Of a stretch of DNA of 64,000 nt, positions 7,698 through 15,913 are shown piece after piece. Position 1 is the first letter of the stretch; every line of letters starts with the position of its first letter. Position numbers and translations under genes: made by a program. Origin of the DNA: Brevibacillus brevis NBRC 100599 (lineage in GTDB: Bacteria; Bacillota; Bacilli; Brevibacillales; Brevibacillaceae); NCBI RefSeq assembly GCF_000010165.1, contig NC_012491.1:2040001-2104000 (forward strand), written 5' to 3'. The notes beneath the pieces are model-generated. The model worked only from the letters and a program-made list of their open reading frames with translations. It had not been told where the DNA came from and searched no databases.

Positions 7698-7857
7698 GCG
7701 CTTCACCTCCCCTTCTACTCTATTCCAGAAGTCGTCCTTCTGATTTGGATAGTAGCGGAACGTTTTCATAGATAATGGTCTATACAGGCTGTCTATGCCG
7801 TTCATACAATAGGAAAGCTGATCGTGAGAAGAAGAACGAGGCAAAGGGGTGATGCCC

Positions 7858-9018
7858 GTGAAAAAGAAGAGAAGAGCTGCTGTACCTGTAAAGACGCTGA
7901 TTCTCGACAAGCCGGTTATCGCTGTGACAGGAAGCGCAGGGAAGACCACGACAAAGGAAATGATCTACAGCATCTTAAGTCTACGCATGCCCACATATAA
8001 ATCGATGTATAACAAGAACTTCCTGGGAAATACAAGAGCACATACCAAAAGAATTCGGGACGAGCACAAAGCCGCAGTGCTTGAGTATGGAATTTATCGA
8101 AGCGGTCATTTGCGACAGCATTGCAAAATCATCCAGCCGTCTATGGGAGTCATCACGAATATTGGCACGGCTCACATCGGAAATTTTGGCGGTGATGCCA
8201 AGCAGCTGGCGTTAGCAAAAACGGAGTTGATTCGCCATATGAAACCCACAGGAACCGTTTTTCTGAATAGAGATTGTCCCTATTCTCGCGAGTTTGTTCA
8301 ACAGCCTTACTTGGGGTCGTTCACGGGAAAAATCGTGACATTTGGCAAGGAGCAGGAGGCGGACTATAAGGCGGGGCGAACGAAAATAGAAGGCAATGGG
8401 TTTCGATTCGAATGTTCTTTGCGTGGAGAAAAGGAGTCATTTTTTGTTCCTATTCCTGGCGAGCATAATTTATACAACGCGTTAGCTGCTATTGCAGTCG
8501 CACATACGATGGGGATTCCCGTCGATGACATTCGTCGCGGGTTAAGCCAGTTTCGCGGACAGAGAAAACGCCTTACCAGTTATCGACTCGCAAATAACAT
8601 TCAGGTGCTGGATGATACCTACAGCTCGAATCCCGATGCGGCCAAGGCAGCGATTGATGTGTTAAGCCAGGTCGGGCATACCACAAAGATCGCCGTGCTC
8701 GCCAGTATGCTAGAGATGGGAAAATACGACGTCAAAGGTCATGAGGATGTCGGGATATATTTGAGTCAAAAAAATGTAGACTACTTATATACGCTGGGAA
8801 ATAGTGCGAGGTATATTGCAAGAGCAGCGATTCGCTCCGGATTTCCGGCAAATCGGGTGAGGCATTGCTTGAGTAAGGCAGGCTTGCATCGGCGTCTAGC
8901 AAAACAGCTGAAGCCAGATACAGCCTTTCTCGTAAAAGGATCGAATCGGTTGAAAATGGGAGAGACTGTACAATTTTTGTGCAGGGTAACTGCCAATCTA
9001 GGTGCTCGGAAAGGATGA
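7858..9018 (+). CDS. Mur-ligase family protein, MurF-like without domain 1
   Basis: This protein of about 386 residues has the Mur-ligase ATP site VIAVTGSAGKTTTKEMI near residue 22, the central-domain motif VITNIGTAHIGNFG near 105, the EHNLYNALAAIAVA helix near 205 and a C-terminal ligase domain with VLDDTYSSNPDAAKAAID near 260, as in MurF. MurF is usually about 450 residues with a UDP-substrate-binding domain first; here the ATP domain starts almost at the N-terminus. So the substrate is probably not the standard muramoyl tripeptide. GTG at 7858 fits the AAAGGGGTGAT site best; ATG at 7852 is an alternative. It is divergent from the CapA-like gene. Confidence 0.8.
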   Translation: MKKKRRAAVPVKTLILDKPVIAVTGSAGKTTTKEMIYSILSLRMPTYKSMYNKNFLGNTRAHTKRIRDEHKAAVLEYGIYRSGHLRQHCKIIQPSMGVITNIGTAHIGNFGGDAKQLALAKTELIRHMKPTGTVFLNRDCPYSREFVQQPYLGSFTGKIVTFGKEQEADYKAGRTKIEGNGFRFECSLRGEKESFFVPIPGEHNLYNALAAIAVAHTMGIPVDDIRRGLSQFRGQRKRLTSYRLANNIQVLDDTYSSNPDAAKAAIDVLSQVGHTTKIAVLASMLEMGKYDVKGHEDVGIYLSQKNVDYLYTLGNSARYIARAAIRSGFPANRVRHCLSKAGLHRRLAKQLKPDTAFLVKGSNRLKMGETVQFLCRVTANLGARKG

Positions 9019-9084
9019 AAGAGTGGGGGCGCCTGCGGATTTATATACAGGCTATTGCGGAAAAAATAGGTGAATGACGGCGGT

Positions 9085-9111
9085 CAAACGCACATACCAT
9101 CTGTGCGTTTG
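9085..9111 (+). terminator. Hairpin after the MurF-like gene
   Basis: CAAACGCACA and TGTGCGTTTG form a perfect ten-pair stem with a seven-base loop. The T-tract is poor, so it may be a weak terminator or a leader structure of the next gene. Confidence 0.45.
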
Positions 9112-9151
9112 CTGCATTTCCTATAGGGAGACTAGTAGGAGGTGACACGTC

Positions 9152-9502
9152 ATGTCATATCAATTTCCCCCTGGCGGCCGAGATGGTTCCCCAGGTTTTC
9201 CAGACTCCCCTGGTTCCCCTGGTTCACCGGGAGGTTTCCCCCCGCCACCACCAGGTCCTCCACCCAGCAGGACGCCAAGTGCACCAGGAGCAAGTGGCTA
9301 TGGGGGAACACGCCGGATTGATGCTGGAGGATTCTATCCCTGCTTATATCGCTACACGTACGTATGGTTGCGGAATGGTCGTTCTTTCTGGTTTTACCCC
9401 GTCTATGTCAGTCGTAACTCTGTATCTGGATATCGCTGGACTGGATATCGTTGGGAGTATTACGGGACAGACTTGCATCGAATCGCTTATTTTACTTGCT
9501 AA
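9152..9502 (+). CDS. Collagen-like / proline-rich small protein
   Basis: The 116-residue protein begins with Gly-x-Pro-like and poly-Pro sequence (GFPDSPGSPGSPGG, then FPPPPPGPPPSRTP, residues 15-45). The C-terminal half is compact and aromatic (YPCLYRYTYVWLRNGRSFWF, then YRWTGYRWEYYGTDLHRIAYF). The site AGGAGGTGACACGTC precedes the ATG. The tail is a recognisable type of small Bacillales proteins of unknown function. Collagen-like stretches in spore formers often belong to surface or exosporium proteins, but there is no signal peptide, so location is open. Confidence 0.7.
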   Translation: MSYQFPPGGRDGSPGFPDSPGSPGSPGGFPPPPPGPPPSRTPSAPGASGYGGTRRIDAGGFYPCLYRYTYVWLRNGRSFWFYPVYVSRNSVSGYRWTGYRWEYYGTDLHRIAYFTC

Positions 9503-9515
9503 CCAAATTTACAAG

Positions 9516-9554
9516 AAAAACGGCCATTCCTTGGGAGGATGGCCGCTTTATTTT
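9516..9554. terminator. Bidirectional terminator between convergent genes
   Basis: CGGCCATTCC and GGATGGCCG form a GC-rich stem (9521-9545). T-rich tails lie on the plus side (TTTATTTT) and the minus side (GTTTTTC), serving both the collagen-like gene and the YtkA-like lipoprotein gene. Confidence 0.75.
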
Positions 9555-9560
9555 GTGTTC

Positions 9561-10337
9561 TTATTTTATTGAAAGTGAAAAATCCTTGTGATCATGAATT
9601 TCTCCCTTTTCCACATGGACCTTGACTGTATAATCCCCAGCAGTAGGGAACTGTACGTTGCCGTCATACTGACCAGCCGCAGTTTCCGTTGCGTCGACGA
9701 AGCTATGCTTTTGGTCAGTTCCCCTCCAGAACTCGAACTTGACTGTCGCTTTGTCCAACGCTTTGTTGTCCTTCATGAGATGAACAGTGAGGGCAGTTGG
9801 TGTTGCTACTTTGATATTGTCGGCTGGGGAGAAATGATAATCTACTGTTTCGGCATTCGCGTGGCCTGTCGCTCCATGATCGTGTGACGGATCTGCACCA
9901 GCTTCTGGCACGGGCGTCGCCCCAGGCCCAGGAGTTTCACCTGCTTTGTTGGTTACGGTAAAAGGTGTCTTCTGCATATTGTGGAAATCTCGTGCCGTTA
10001 CATGGTAGTAGACAAAATAAGAACCTGGCTCGTTCATGGTTTGTTGGGCCGTGTAGACACCGTCTCCTTGCAGCGAAGCCGGGATCGTTTCATGCTTTTC
10101 TTGCCCATCTTTCCACCATTCGAATTTCACTTCCTTGGCATCATCCACGGGTTGGCCATCTTGAGTGACTTTAACAGAGAAGGTAACCGTGTCGCCTGCT
10201 ACAAGCTCCTTTGGTTCCAATGTAAAGGCAGCCTCAACGGGAGCTCCGGGTTGAAAAGCTTGTTGCTCGTTCTCTTTTCCACAAGCGGCTAAGAGGAGCA
10301 GAAGCATGGATAAGAGCAGAATCATCGTACGTTTCAT
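9561..10337 (-). CDS. YtkA-like domain lipoprotein (two domains)
   Basis: The 258-residue protein has a lipoprotein signal (MKRTMILLLSMLLLLLAAC, lipobox LAAC) and two FixH/YtkA-like beta domains (about residues 35-130 and 165-257; FEWWKDGQEKHETIP and FEFWRGTDQKHSF are equivalent strands). The linker is Pro/Gly-rich with SHDHGATGH, a possible copper-binding patch. YtkA-like proteins are linked to copper handling and cytochrome oxidase assembly. It ends a minus-strand run with an SCO protein six bases upstream and CtaG beyond, so a role in delivering copper to oxidase outside the membrane is likely but inferred. Confidence 0.85.
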   Translation of the reverse strand: MKRTMILLLSMLLLLLAACGKENEQQAFQPGAPVEAAFTLEPKELVAGDTVTFSVKVTQDGQPVDDAKEVKFEWWKDGQEKHETIPASLQGDGVYTAQQTMNEPGSYFVYYHVTARDFHNMQKTPFTVTNKAGETPGPGATPVPEAGADPSHDHGATGHANAETVDYHFSPADNIKVATPTALTVHLMKDNKALDKATVKFEFWRGTDQKHSFVDATETAAGQYDGNVQFPTAGDYTVKVHVEKGEIHDHKDFSLSIK

Positions 10338-10343
10338 GTTGGA

Positions 10344-10955
10344 TTACCCTTCCTTTTTTAATTTCAACAGTTCCTGATAAATTTGATCGGGATCGAAATC
10401 GTCACCCATCCCGAATTTTTGAATGACAGCATTGTTATCATCCACGAGATACGTACTCGATGTATGAGAGATAAATCCATCATCCATCTTATTGGCAAAA
10501 AAGCCAAGCGAATTTGTAACCGTTTTGATCGTTTCGTCATCACCACGAAGCAGGGTCCAACCGTGCTCTTGAATCCCCAACTGCTTGCCATAGTAGCGCA
10601 TGACATCAGGAGTGTCGTTTTGCGGATCAATCGTGATGGTCAAAAACTCAACGTCTTGCCCCATCAGATTTGCTTCGAGCAAGCGCTTTTGCAGCTGAAC
10701 CATTTTGATGGTTGTCGTGGGACAAATATCCGGGCAACGGGTATAAATTAGCTCCACCAAGCGAAAGGTTTTCTTTTGCGGTGCTAGCGAATAGGGTTGT
10801 CCATCGATAGTTTGCAGAGTTACATCTGGCAATTTCGCCTGGGCATTTTTGGGCCCGAACCAAACCCAAGAAGCGACAAGAGCAACAAGGACGAGGACGG
10901 GTAACAACAAGAGCAACCGTCTGATTCGGATAGCGGTAGCAGGGGCGATATTCAC
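10344..10955 (-). CDS. SCO1/SenC-family copper-binding protein
   Basis: The 203-residue protein has an N-terminal membrane anchor (RRLLLLLPVLVLVALVASWVWF) and a thioredoxin-like SCO domain. It carries the copper/redox motif YTRCPDICPTT (CxxxC) near residue 74 and the conserved histidine in DGFISHTSSTYLVD near 163. SCO proteins help assemble the CuA centre of cytochrome oxidase. The start is the GTG at 10955, about 12 bases after AAAGGAGG, a wide gap. It lies in the same strand block as CtaG upstream and the YtkA-like lipoprotein downstream. Confidence 0.92.
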   Translation of the reverse strand: MNIAPATAIRIRRLLLLLPVLVLVALVASWVWFGPKNAQAKLPDVTLQTIDGQPYSLAPQKKTFRLVELIYTRCPDICPTTTIKMVQLQKRLLEANLMGQDVEFLTITIDPQNDTPDVMRYYGKQLGIQEHGWTLLRGDDETIKTVTNSLGFFANKMDDGFISHTSSTYLVDDNNAVIQKFGMGDDFDPDQIYQELLKLKKEG

Positions 10956-10989
10956 GTGTGAGTAGCGCCTCCTTTCTCATTCTTTTTGG

Positions 10990-11859
10990 CTATGGCGTTA
11001 TGAGGCCGTCCTCTTCCTGATTCTTTTCTTTTCGGTACCAGGTAGAGAAAATGTAAGCCAGGACAACTCCGTACGTCAGCTCCTGCATGAGCTTCATCAC
11101 GATTCCGCCGAGTCGTTGATCATCCAAAGGGAGAAGGGGGACGGCGAACATCGATTTGTCGATCGGCGCGGAAAAGAATGGAGCGCAGAGCATGGAAGGA
11201 CCGTCTACATATGTCGTATACAAAGGTGTTGCTGAAAAAATAATCAGTGCACAAGCAGGTGTAATCAAAACGCCGTTAGCAAAGATGTAGGCAAGCTTTT
11301 GCAGTTCTGACAGACGGTGAATTTCCGGTATCGGTGCGATAACAGGCATCCACATCAAAATCGCAGTCACCAGCAGCAGTAAATGAATCAAATTATGTAG
11401 GGCCAGGTTGTTCATTGCCAAGTCTAAAATAACAGGCATATGGTAAAACGAGAACAGGGCATTGAACATGAGAATAGCAGGGATCGGATGACTCGCTATG
11501 CGCATGAAAAGCTTGAGCCCTCGGCGATAGAACAGGGAGCGAATCAACCATGACGGGGTACCTGCCAAGAGCAGCAAGGGCATGACGAGATAAAGCAATG
11601 ATTGCTGTAGCATGTGGGCGCTAAACAAAAAATGCCCAGCTACGTTCAAGGGACTCCCCAAACTAAAGTAAAAACCAAGTAAGCCGAGAGTGAAAAAGGT
11701 CTTTTGCTTGCGTGTGACAGGTGTGGAATCTTGAAACGTTTGGCGTAATGGTCCAGTCAGCGAGAAATAAGCCAGACCAATCAAGAAAGTCAATAGAATC
11801 AGCTCTGGATTCCATGTCGCCCGAAAGCCAAAGGTTTCAGTGAAATAGGTGAGGGTCAT
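10990..11859 (-). CDS. ctaG: Cytochrome c oxidase assembly protein CtaG (caa3 type)
   Basis: The 289-residue polytopic membrane protein has about seven helices. It matches the Bacillus CtaG (caa3-CtaG) family: GLLGFYFSLGSPLNVAGHFLFSAHMLQQSLLYLVMP near residues 60-95 and HNLIHLLLLVTAILMWMPVI near 155-175. In Bacillus subtilis CtaG is needed for active cytochrome caa3, probably at the copper step. The ATG at 11859 is preceded by GGAGGTAATCGA. It leads the run CtaG - SCO - YtkA-like lipoprotein. The oxidase structural genes are not in this window. Confidence 0.9.
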   Translation of the reverse strand: MTLTYFTETFGFRATWNPELILLTFLIGLAYFSLTGPLRQTFQDSTPVTRKQKTFFTLGLLGFYFSLGSPLNVAGHFLFSAHMLQQSLLYLVMPLLLLAGTPSWLIRSLFYRRGLKLFMRIASHPIPAILMFNALFSFYHMPVILDLAMNNLALHNLIHLLLLVTAILMWMPVIAPIPEIHRLSELQKLAYIFANGVLITPACALIIFSATPLYTTYVDGPSMLCAPFFSAPIDKSMFAVPLLPLDDQRLGGIVMKLMQELTYGVVLAYIFSTWYRKEKNQEEDGLITP

Positions 11860-12000
11860 TCGATTACCTCCGTTTTCAAGGATTATCCCCAGTACCCATT
11901 ATAGGCAAATAACTGGAAAAGCCTAATGACTCGTTCGGGCTATTTCTTCCAAGGGAACGGAATTCTTCACATATTTGTCACGTATGTCCAATATGAAAAG

Positions 12001-12025
12001 AGCCTCCCGCAAATCGAGGGAGGCT
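12001..12025 (-). terminator. Terminator after the thioredoxin-like gene
   Basis: AGCCTCCC and GGGAGGCT form a perfect eight-pair stem. On the minus strand it is followed by CTTTTC, nine bases beyond the stop. Confidence 0.75.
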
Positions 12026-12033
12026 GCCACACG

Positions 12034-12504
12034 TTATGATTTTTTCTGTTCTTCCAACCAAGTTTTCCATTCGCTCGCTTCCCGTCCACCGACGAGTCGC
12101 GCCACTTCCTTGCCGCCCTTGTAATGAACGAGGGTCGGAGTGAATTCGATGTTGTATTCACCATAGCTGGCGTTAAATTCCAGCAAATTGAGCTTTTTCA
12201 TATCGATGTCCAAGCTTTTCACGATCGGTACAAGGACGGGGGTAGTTGCTTTGCAATGCTCACAAACCGGGCTGTAAAAGTAAACAAACGCGTCCTCCTG
12301 ATTATCGAGCTTACCTTTAAGCTCATTAGGCATAATGAGATTATCATATAGTGGGTCACTCAATTGTTCGAGAGTAGCGGGGTGCAAATTGGCTTTACCA
12401 TAAGGGTTTCCTTCCGCAAGCTGACGGTTCGAAATGTCAGCGTACACAATCGCACCGATCAGGAGCGCAGCCACAAGGATGGATAGAGCGATGACTTTCT
12501 TCAT
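12034..12504 (-). CDS. Membrane-anchored thioredoxin-fold protein, partner of BdbC
   Basis: The 156-residue protein has an N-terminal anchor (MKKVIALSILVAALLIGAIVY) and a thioredoxin fold. The active site is FVYFYSPVCEHCKATTPVL near residue 78 (CEHC), with the cis-proline in EFTPTLVHYKGGKEV. It begins three bases after the BdbC stop, so the two are translationally coupled. BdbC-type quinone reductases need an extracytoplasmic thioredoxin-like partner (BdbD or BdbA type), which this small protein likely provides. It is shorter than classical BdbD and closer to bacteriocin-accessory thioredoxins. Confidence 0.85.
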   Translation of the reverse strand: MKKVIALSILVAALLIGAIVYADISNRQLAEGNPYGKANLHPATLEQLSDPLYDNLIMPNELKGKLDNQEDAFVYFYSPVCEHCKATTPVLVPIVKSLDIDMKKLNLLEFNASYGEYNIEFTPTLVHYKGGKEVARLVGGREASEWKTWLEEQKKS

Positions 12505-12507
12505 GAA

Positions 12508-12936
12508 TCATTTCTCCTTTGCATTTTTTATAACGATGACAAGCAGGATGCTGATCAAGGCGAAGGCAATGAGAGCAAGGAACGGAATCGTGATAAACCC
12601 TAGCCAGTTAATATAGTCCGTGTTGCATGGCACAATGCCGCAAGCGCTGCCGAGATCTTGAAGGGCAGGTATTTTTTGAATCGAGTAATGATACAGCGAT
12701 GTGAGTCCTCCGATAATGGAGAGAATCAAGGCGTACGACGCGATCTTGTCGTCTTTCTTTGCGGAGGCAACCCCCAGTAAGATGACGAGCGGGTACATCA
12801 AGATTCGCTGGTACCAGCACAGGTCACACGGTATGTACTTTAACACCTCTGAAAAAAATAAACTGCCTCCTGTTGCGATGAGGGAGACTCCCCATGCGGC
12901 AAACATGGCTTGTTCCACGATTTGCTGACGTTTCAT
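12508..12936 (-). CDS. bdbC: Disulfide oxidoreductase BdbC (DsbB family)
   Basis: The 142-residue protein has four membrane helices. The first extracellular pair of cysteines lies in IPCDLCWYQRILMYPLV (CxxC, near residue 38). The second pair is in DLGSACGIVPCNTDYINWLGF near 100-108. This is the DsbB/BdbC layout that passes electrons from a thiol oxidase to quinone. The ATG at 12936 is preceded by GAGGTG; the long open frame upstream has no support. It leads a two-gene operon with the thioredoxin-like gene. Together they could also keep SCO and ComG-type proteins correctly oxidised. Confidence 0.92.
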   Translation of the reverse strand: MKRQQIVEQAMFAAWGVSLIATGGSLFFSEVLKYIPCDLCWYQRILMYPLVILLGVASAKKDDKIASYALILSIIGGLTSLYHYSIQKIPALQDLGSACGIVPCNTDYINWLGFITIPFLALIAFALISILLVIVIKNAKEK

Positions 12937-12981
12937 ATAAACACCTCGTCCATATCTTAACATATTACAAATCGAAAGTAG

Positions 12982-13009
12982 ATTATAAAAAGTAATAATT
13001 TGTTGAAAG
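12982..13009 (-). promoter_or_regulatory. Possible promoter of bdbC
   Basis: On the minus strand TATAAT (12982-12987) lies 16 bases after CTTTCA (13004-13009). The -35 is weak and the surrounding DNA is A/T-rich. Confidence 0.35.
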
Positions 13010-13105
13010 TATGGGCTTGTCTCCTGCATCATACTGGTTGCACTACCCGATGCGCTTGCAGCAGGTAGAAACCAGTGCGAAAGCTCTCCGTTTTCCCGAC
13101 CATAA

Positions 13106-13891
13106 TCAGTAGACCCGTACGTGTGGAGAGGATTGCCTTTCCCGAATCGGTACGAAAGTGGTTTGTAGCGAAGGCCATTCGACGAGCATGACGCCTCGCC
13201 AATATCCTGCGCCACCATCAATGCCGACCATATTGTCTCTGCGCCAAGGACCGCTGCCAGCGTATTGAGGCAATCCTGGAACAGGGGTATGGCCAAAGAT
13301 GACAGGGAGTTCTCCATCATAATTCTGGTAGAAAGGCTCGCGAATCCATAGTAAATCATGCGGATTTTGTTCCTGCAAGGGGACGCCGGGTCGAATGCCT
13401 GCGTGTACCAAAAGTGCAGCTGGAGCCCCTGTTCGCGGATCGGCTGGTAGCTCTATATACAAAGGAAGAGACGACAAGGCTGGCAAAATTGCTGGGTAGC
13501 GAGAAAGGATAAATTGCCGTGCTTCTTCTTGTTCCTGCAAAGAAGGCACCCGATTAAGAAAAGCTCGCCGAAGCGGGTGATTCTCTAAGAATGAACGAAT
13601 GGTGGCATCGCCGCCGTTGTAGCGCAGGTATAACTCCGGATTGCCGTTGCCGGATAGCCAATCTACAAGCATTTGCTCGTGGTTGCCTTTTATGAGATAG
13701 ATTTGGTTCGGATACGTCTGCCGAAGAGTGAGTAAATCGAGCAATACTTCCTTTGATTCAGGTCCTCGATCGATCATGTCCCCCAATACGAACAGACGAT
13801 CACCAGCTTGGGGGGAGAAGGAAACGTCCCGTAGCGCCTTTTGAAAAGCCTGATTCTGACCATGTATGTCCGAGACCAAATAAGTAGCCAA
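13106..13891 (-). CDS. PPP-type metallophosphoesterase / serine-threonine protein phosphatase
   Basis: The 261-residue protein has the phosphoprotein-phosphatase signature motifs in order: SDIHGQ (residue 7), GDMIDRGPES (37), KGNHEQM (68), then LLVHAGI (near 164) and IFGHTPV (near 198). Together they bind two metal ions. Such stand-alone enzymes act as protein phosphatases or as Ap4A/nucleotide hydrolases; PrpE-like and ApaH-like roles cannot be separated here. The start is TTG at 13891, preceded by GAGGAGGGTGATC, with no better ATG nearby. It is divergent from the cupin gene. Confidence 0.88.
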   Translation of the reverse strand: MATYLVSDIHGQNQAFQKALRDVSFSPQAGDRLFVLGDMIDRGPESKEVLLDLLTLRQTYPNQIYLIKGNHEQMLVDWLSGNGNPELYLRYNGGDATIRSFLENHPLRRAFLNRVPSLQEQEEARQFILSRYPAILPALSSLPLYIELPADPRTGAPAALLVHAGIRPGVPLQEQNPHDLLWIREPFYQNYDGELPVIFGHTPVPGLPQYAGSGPWRRDNMVGIDGGAGYWRGVMLVEWPSLQTTFVPIRERQSSPHVRVY

Positions 13892-14069
13892 ACAAGATCA
13901 CCCTCCTCGATTGCCCGTTTTGCCTATTAGTAGGATATGTTTGTGCAAAGTGGAGGGTGAAAGGGTGTGTCTCTTTCCTAGGTGTATAAATGGGTGCACA
14001 TCTTTTGTGAATAGGAATAGAGATGCATAATGAGTCAAATACCCATACGGTGGGAGGAACAAACGAAAG

Positions 14070-14825
14070 ATGGCTACTTCTTATCGCGACTATACATCGC
14101 CAAATACGCAGTTCACGTACGATATGAAAAATAATCTGTTTTTCAAAAAGGACGATCGGAATTTCATCGATGCCTTGGGGATCGCCCAATTAAATACATT
14201 GGGCAACAGTTCGCTGCTAGATATTTACCTGACAACCGGAAATGTTGTCGAGCCACACATTCATCAAAATGCAGCAGAACTGGTGTATTGCATCGCTGGT
14301 GAAGCCATTGTGTCCTTGATCAATCCTTTTACTAATCAATTGCTCAACTACCATATAAAACCGAGACAAGTTGCCAATATCCCGCAGGGCTGGTGGCATT
14401 ATGAAATGGCCTTGACAGACGATACGCATCTACTGGCTATTTTTGATGCGCCTGTACCTGAGGTGATCTTTGGCTCCGATATATTACGATTGACTCCTGC
14501 GAGTGTGTGGGCACATACGTATTGTTTAGACGAAGCAAAGGTACAAGAAACATTTGCGCCTCTTACCCAAACCGTTGTGATTGGTCCGCCAGTAGGATGT
14601 CAGCAGCAGGGGCCGTTGCCAGATAGAGCTGCTTCAAGCCAGTACCCGTACTATGGTTACTCGAGTCATTTGCCAGACAGTTACGGTTATTACGATACCA
14701 ACTACATGCAGCAGGGTGGGTATGGACAGCACCCAGTCTATCAACAGCAGACCAGTTATCCGCAATATGGCACGAATCCCTCCCATACCGGATATCCGCC
14801 ACAGCCCGTTTATCCATCCTATTAA
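14070..14825 (+). CDS. Cupin protein with Tyr/Gln/Pro-rich C-terminal tail
   Basis: Residues 35-140 form a cupin barrel with metal-ligand motif VEPHIHQNAAELVYCIAGEA (HxH...E) and second motif IPQGWWHYEMALTDD (H). From about residue 178 the protein becomes low-complexity: YYGYSS, SYGYYDTNYMQQGGYGQH, YQQQTSYPQYG, GYPPQPVYPSY, with very many Tyr, Gln, Pro and Gly. The cupin part resembles oxalate-decarboxylase-like or spore-coat cupins. The tail is typical of coat or sticky condensate-forming proteins. No signal peptide is seen. GGAGG lies 12 bases ahead of the ATG. Confidence 0.8.
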   Translation: MATSYRDYTSPNTQFTYDMKNNLFFKKDDRNFIDALGIAQLNTLGNSSLLDIYLTTGNVVEPHIHQNAAELVYCIAGEAIVSLINPFTNQLLNYHIKPRQVANIPQGWWHYEMALTDDTHLLAIFDAPVPEVIFGSDILRLTPASVWAHTYCLDEAKVQETFAPLTQTVVIGPPVGCQQQGPLPDRAASSQYPYYGYSSHLPDSYGYYDTNYMQQGGYGQHPVYQQQTSYPQYGTNPSHTGYPPQPVYPSY

Positions 14826-14923
14826 AGAGAAAGAAAAATCGTGTTCTGATGGGCAGGTCTCCTAAATCTGGTATTCTTCTATTACAATCAGAAGAAGAAC
14901 ATTTTCAAAGAAGTGGGGAGACC

Positions 14924-15649
14924 ATGATGGAACATCTGGCACACTGGTTACGGACATCTTCCTTTACCGTCGTATTCACCGGAGCAGGCATGTCGACAGA
15001 GAGTGGCTTGCCTGATTTTCGTTCACAGTCGGGGCTATGGCGTGGCAAAGATCCGATGCAACTCGCGAGTACACGCGCGATGATGGAGAATCGGGAAGCG
15101 TTTGTGGAATTTTATCAGATGCGCATTCAAGGGCTACTGTCTTGCAAGCCACACGCCGGGCACGAATGGTTAGCAGAATGGGAGCGCCGTGGCTTCGTTC
15201 ATGGGATCATTACACAAAATGTTGATGGCTTTCATCAAGCGGCGGGAAGCTTAGCAGTAGCCGAACTACATGGCTCCCTTGCGAAAATCCGCTGTCTAGA
15301 CTGCGGGACCGAGTATGCCCATACATGTTATCTGGAGGATCAAGGGACGATTTGCGCATGCGGAGGCTTTTTGCGTCCGGGTGTTGTCCTGTTTGGCGAA
15401 TCTTTGCCGCAAGCCCAAGTCGATCAGGCCATCGCGTGGACGGAACAAGCCGATTTGTTCATCGTGTTAGGTTCTTCACTAACCGTGAGTCCAGCTAATT
15501 GGTTTCCGCAGCATGCAAAAGAAAGAGGAGCCAAACTGGTCATTGTCAATCAGGAACCCACCCCATTGGATGCGTGGGCAGATGAGGTCATCCAAAAGGA
15601 ACGGATCGGCGACGTGTTGCAAAGAGTAGGGCAGTCATTAGGAGAATAA
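14924..15649 (+). CDS. Sir2-family NAD-dependent protein deacylase
   Basis: The protein has about 241 residues and all sirtuin motifs: FTGAGMSTESGLPDFRS near residue 18, ITQNVDGFHQAAG near 98 (catalytic His in ELHGS at about 116), zinc cysteines in CLDCGTEY and ICACGGFLRPGVVLFGE, and VLGSSLTVSPAN near 185. Sirtuins remove acetyl or other acyl groups from lysines using NAD. Two adjacent ATG codons (14924 and 14927) follow GTGGGGAG; either is possible. It stands as a single gene with its own terminator. In Bacillus the equivalent is SrtN. Confidence 0.93.
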   Translation: MMEHLAHWLRTSSFTVVFTGAGMSTESGLPDFRSQSGLWRGKDPMQLASTRAMMENREAFVEFYQMRIQGLLSCKPHAGHEWLAEWERRGFVHGIITQNVDGFHQAAGSLAVAELHGSLAKIRCLDCGTEYAHTCYLEDQGTICACGGFLRPGVVLFGESLPQAQVDQAIAWTEQADLFIVLGSSLTVSPANWFPQHAKERGAKLVIVNQEPTPLDAWADEVIQKERIGDVLQRVGQSLGE

Positions 15650-15653
15650 AAGC

Positions 15654-15687
15654 AGGCGTGCTCGATGAAAAGAGTACGCCTCTTCTG
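15654..15687 (+). terminator. Terminator after the sirtuin gene
   Basis: AGGCGTGCTC and GAGTACGCCT pair (one G-T) around an eight-base loop, followed by CTTCTGTTT. The remaining DNA up to 15904 holds no gene I can support. Confidence 0.65.
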
Positions 15688-15913
15688 TTTGGGCTCGTTA
15701 ACCTGCCTTACTGCTGGTGACGCTTCCTATTGTATTTTTGTCTACGAGTCATTATTACTTAATATTCAATATTTTACCATTAATGAGGCTGTTTTCCAAT
15801 ATTTGGTCTATCCATTTGAATCACCCTAGAGCTTGCGCGAAAAACATGATACCATCGAGTGTAAGATTCATATGGCTTCTCGATAAGCAAATAGAAAAGA
15901 ACAGGTGACGTTC

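Noticed and set aside
9183-9572. 129-codon plus-strand frame overlapping the collagen-like gene
   Set aside because: The frame at 9152 has the AGGAGGTGA site and a structured C-terminus; the alternative runs through the terminator and has no site.
12937-13359. N-terminal extension of the BdbC frame
   Set aside because: The extension overlaps the phosphatase gene and lacks family similarity; BdbC starts at 12936 with a good site.
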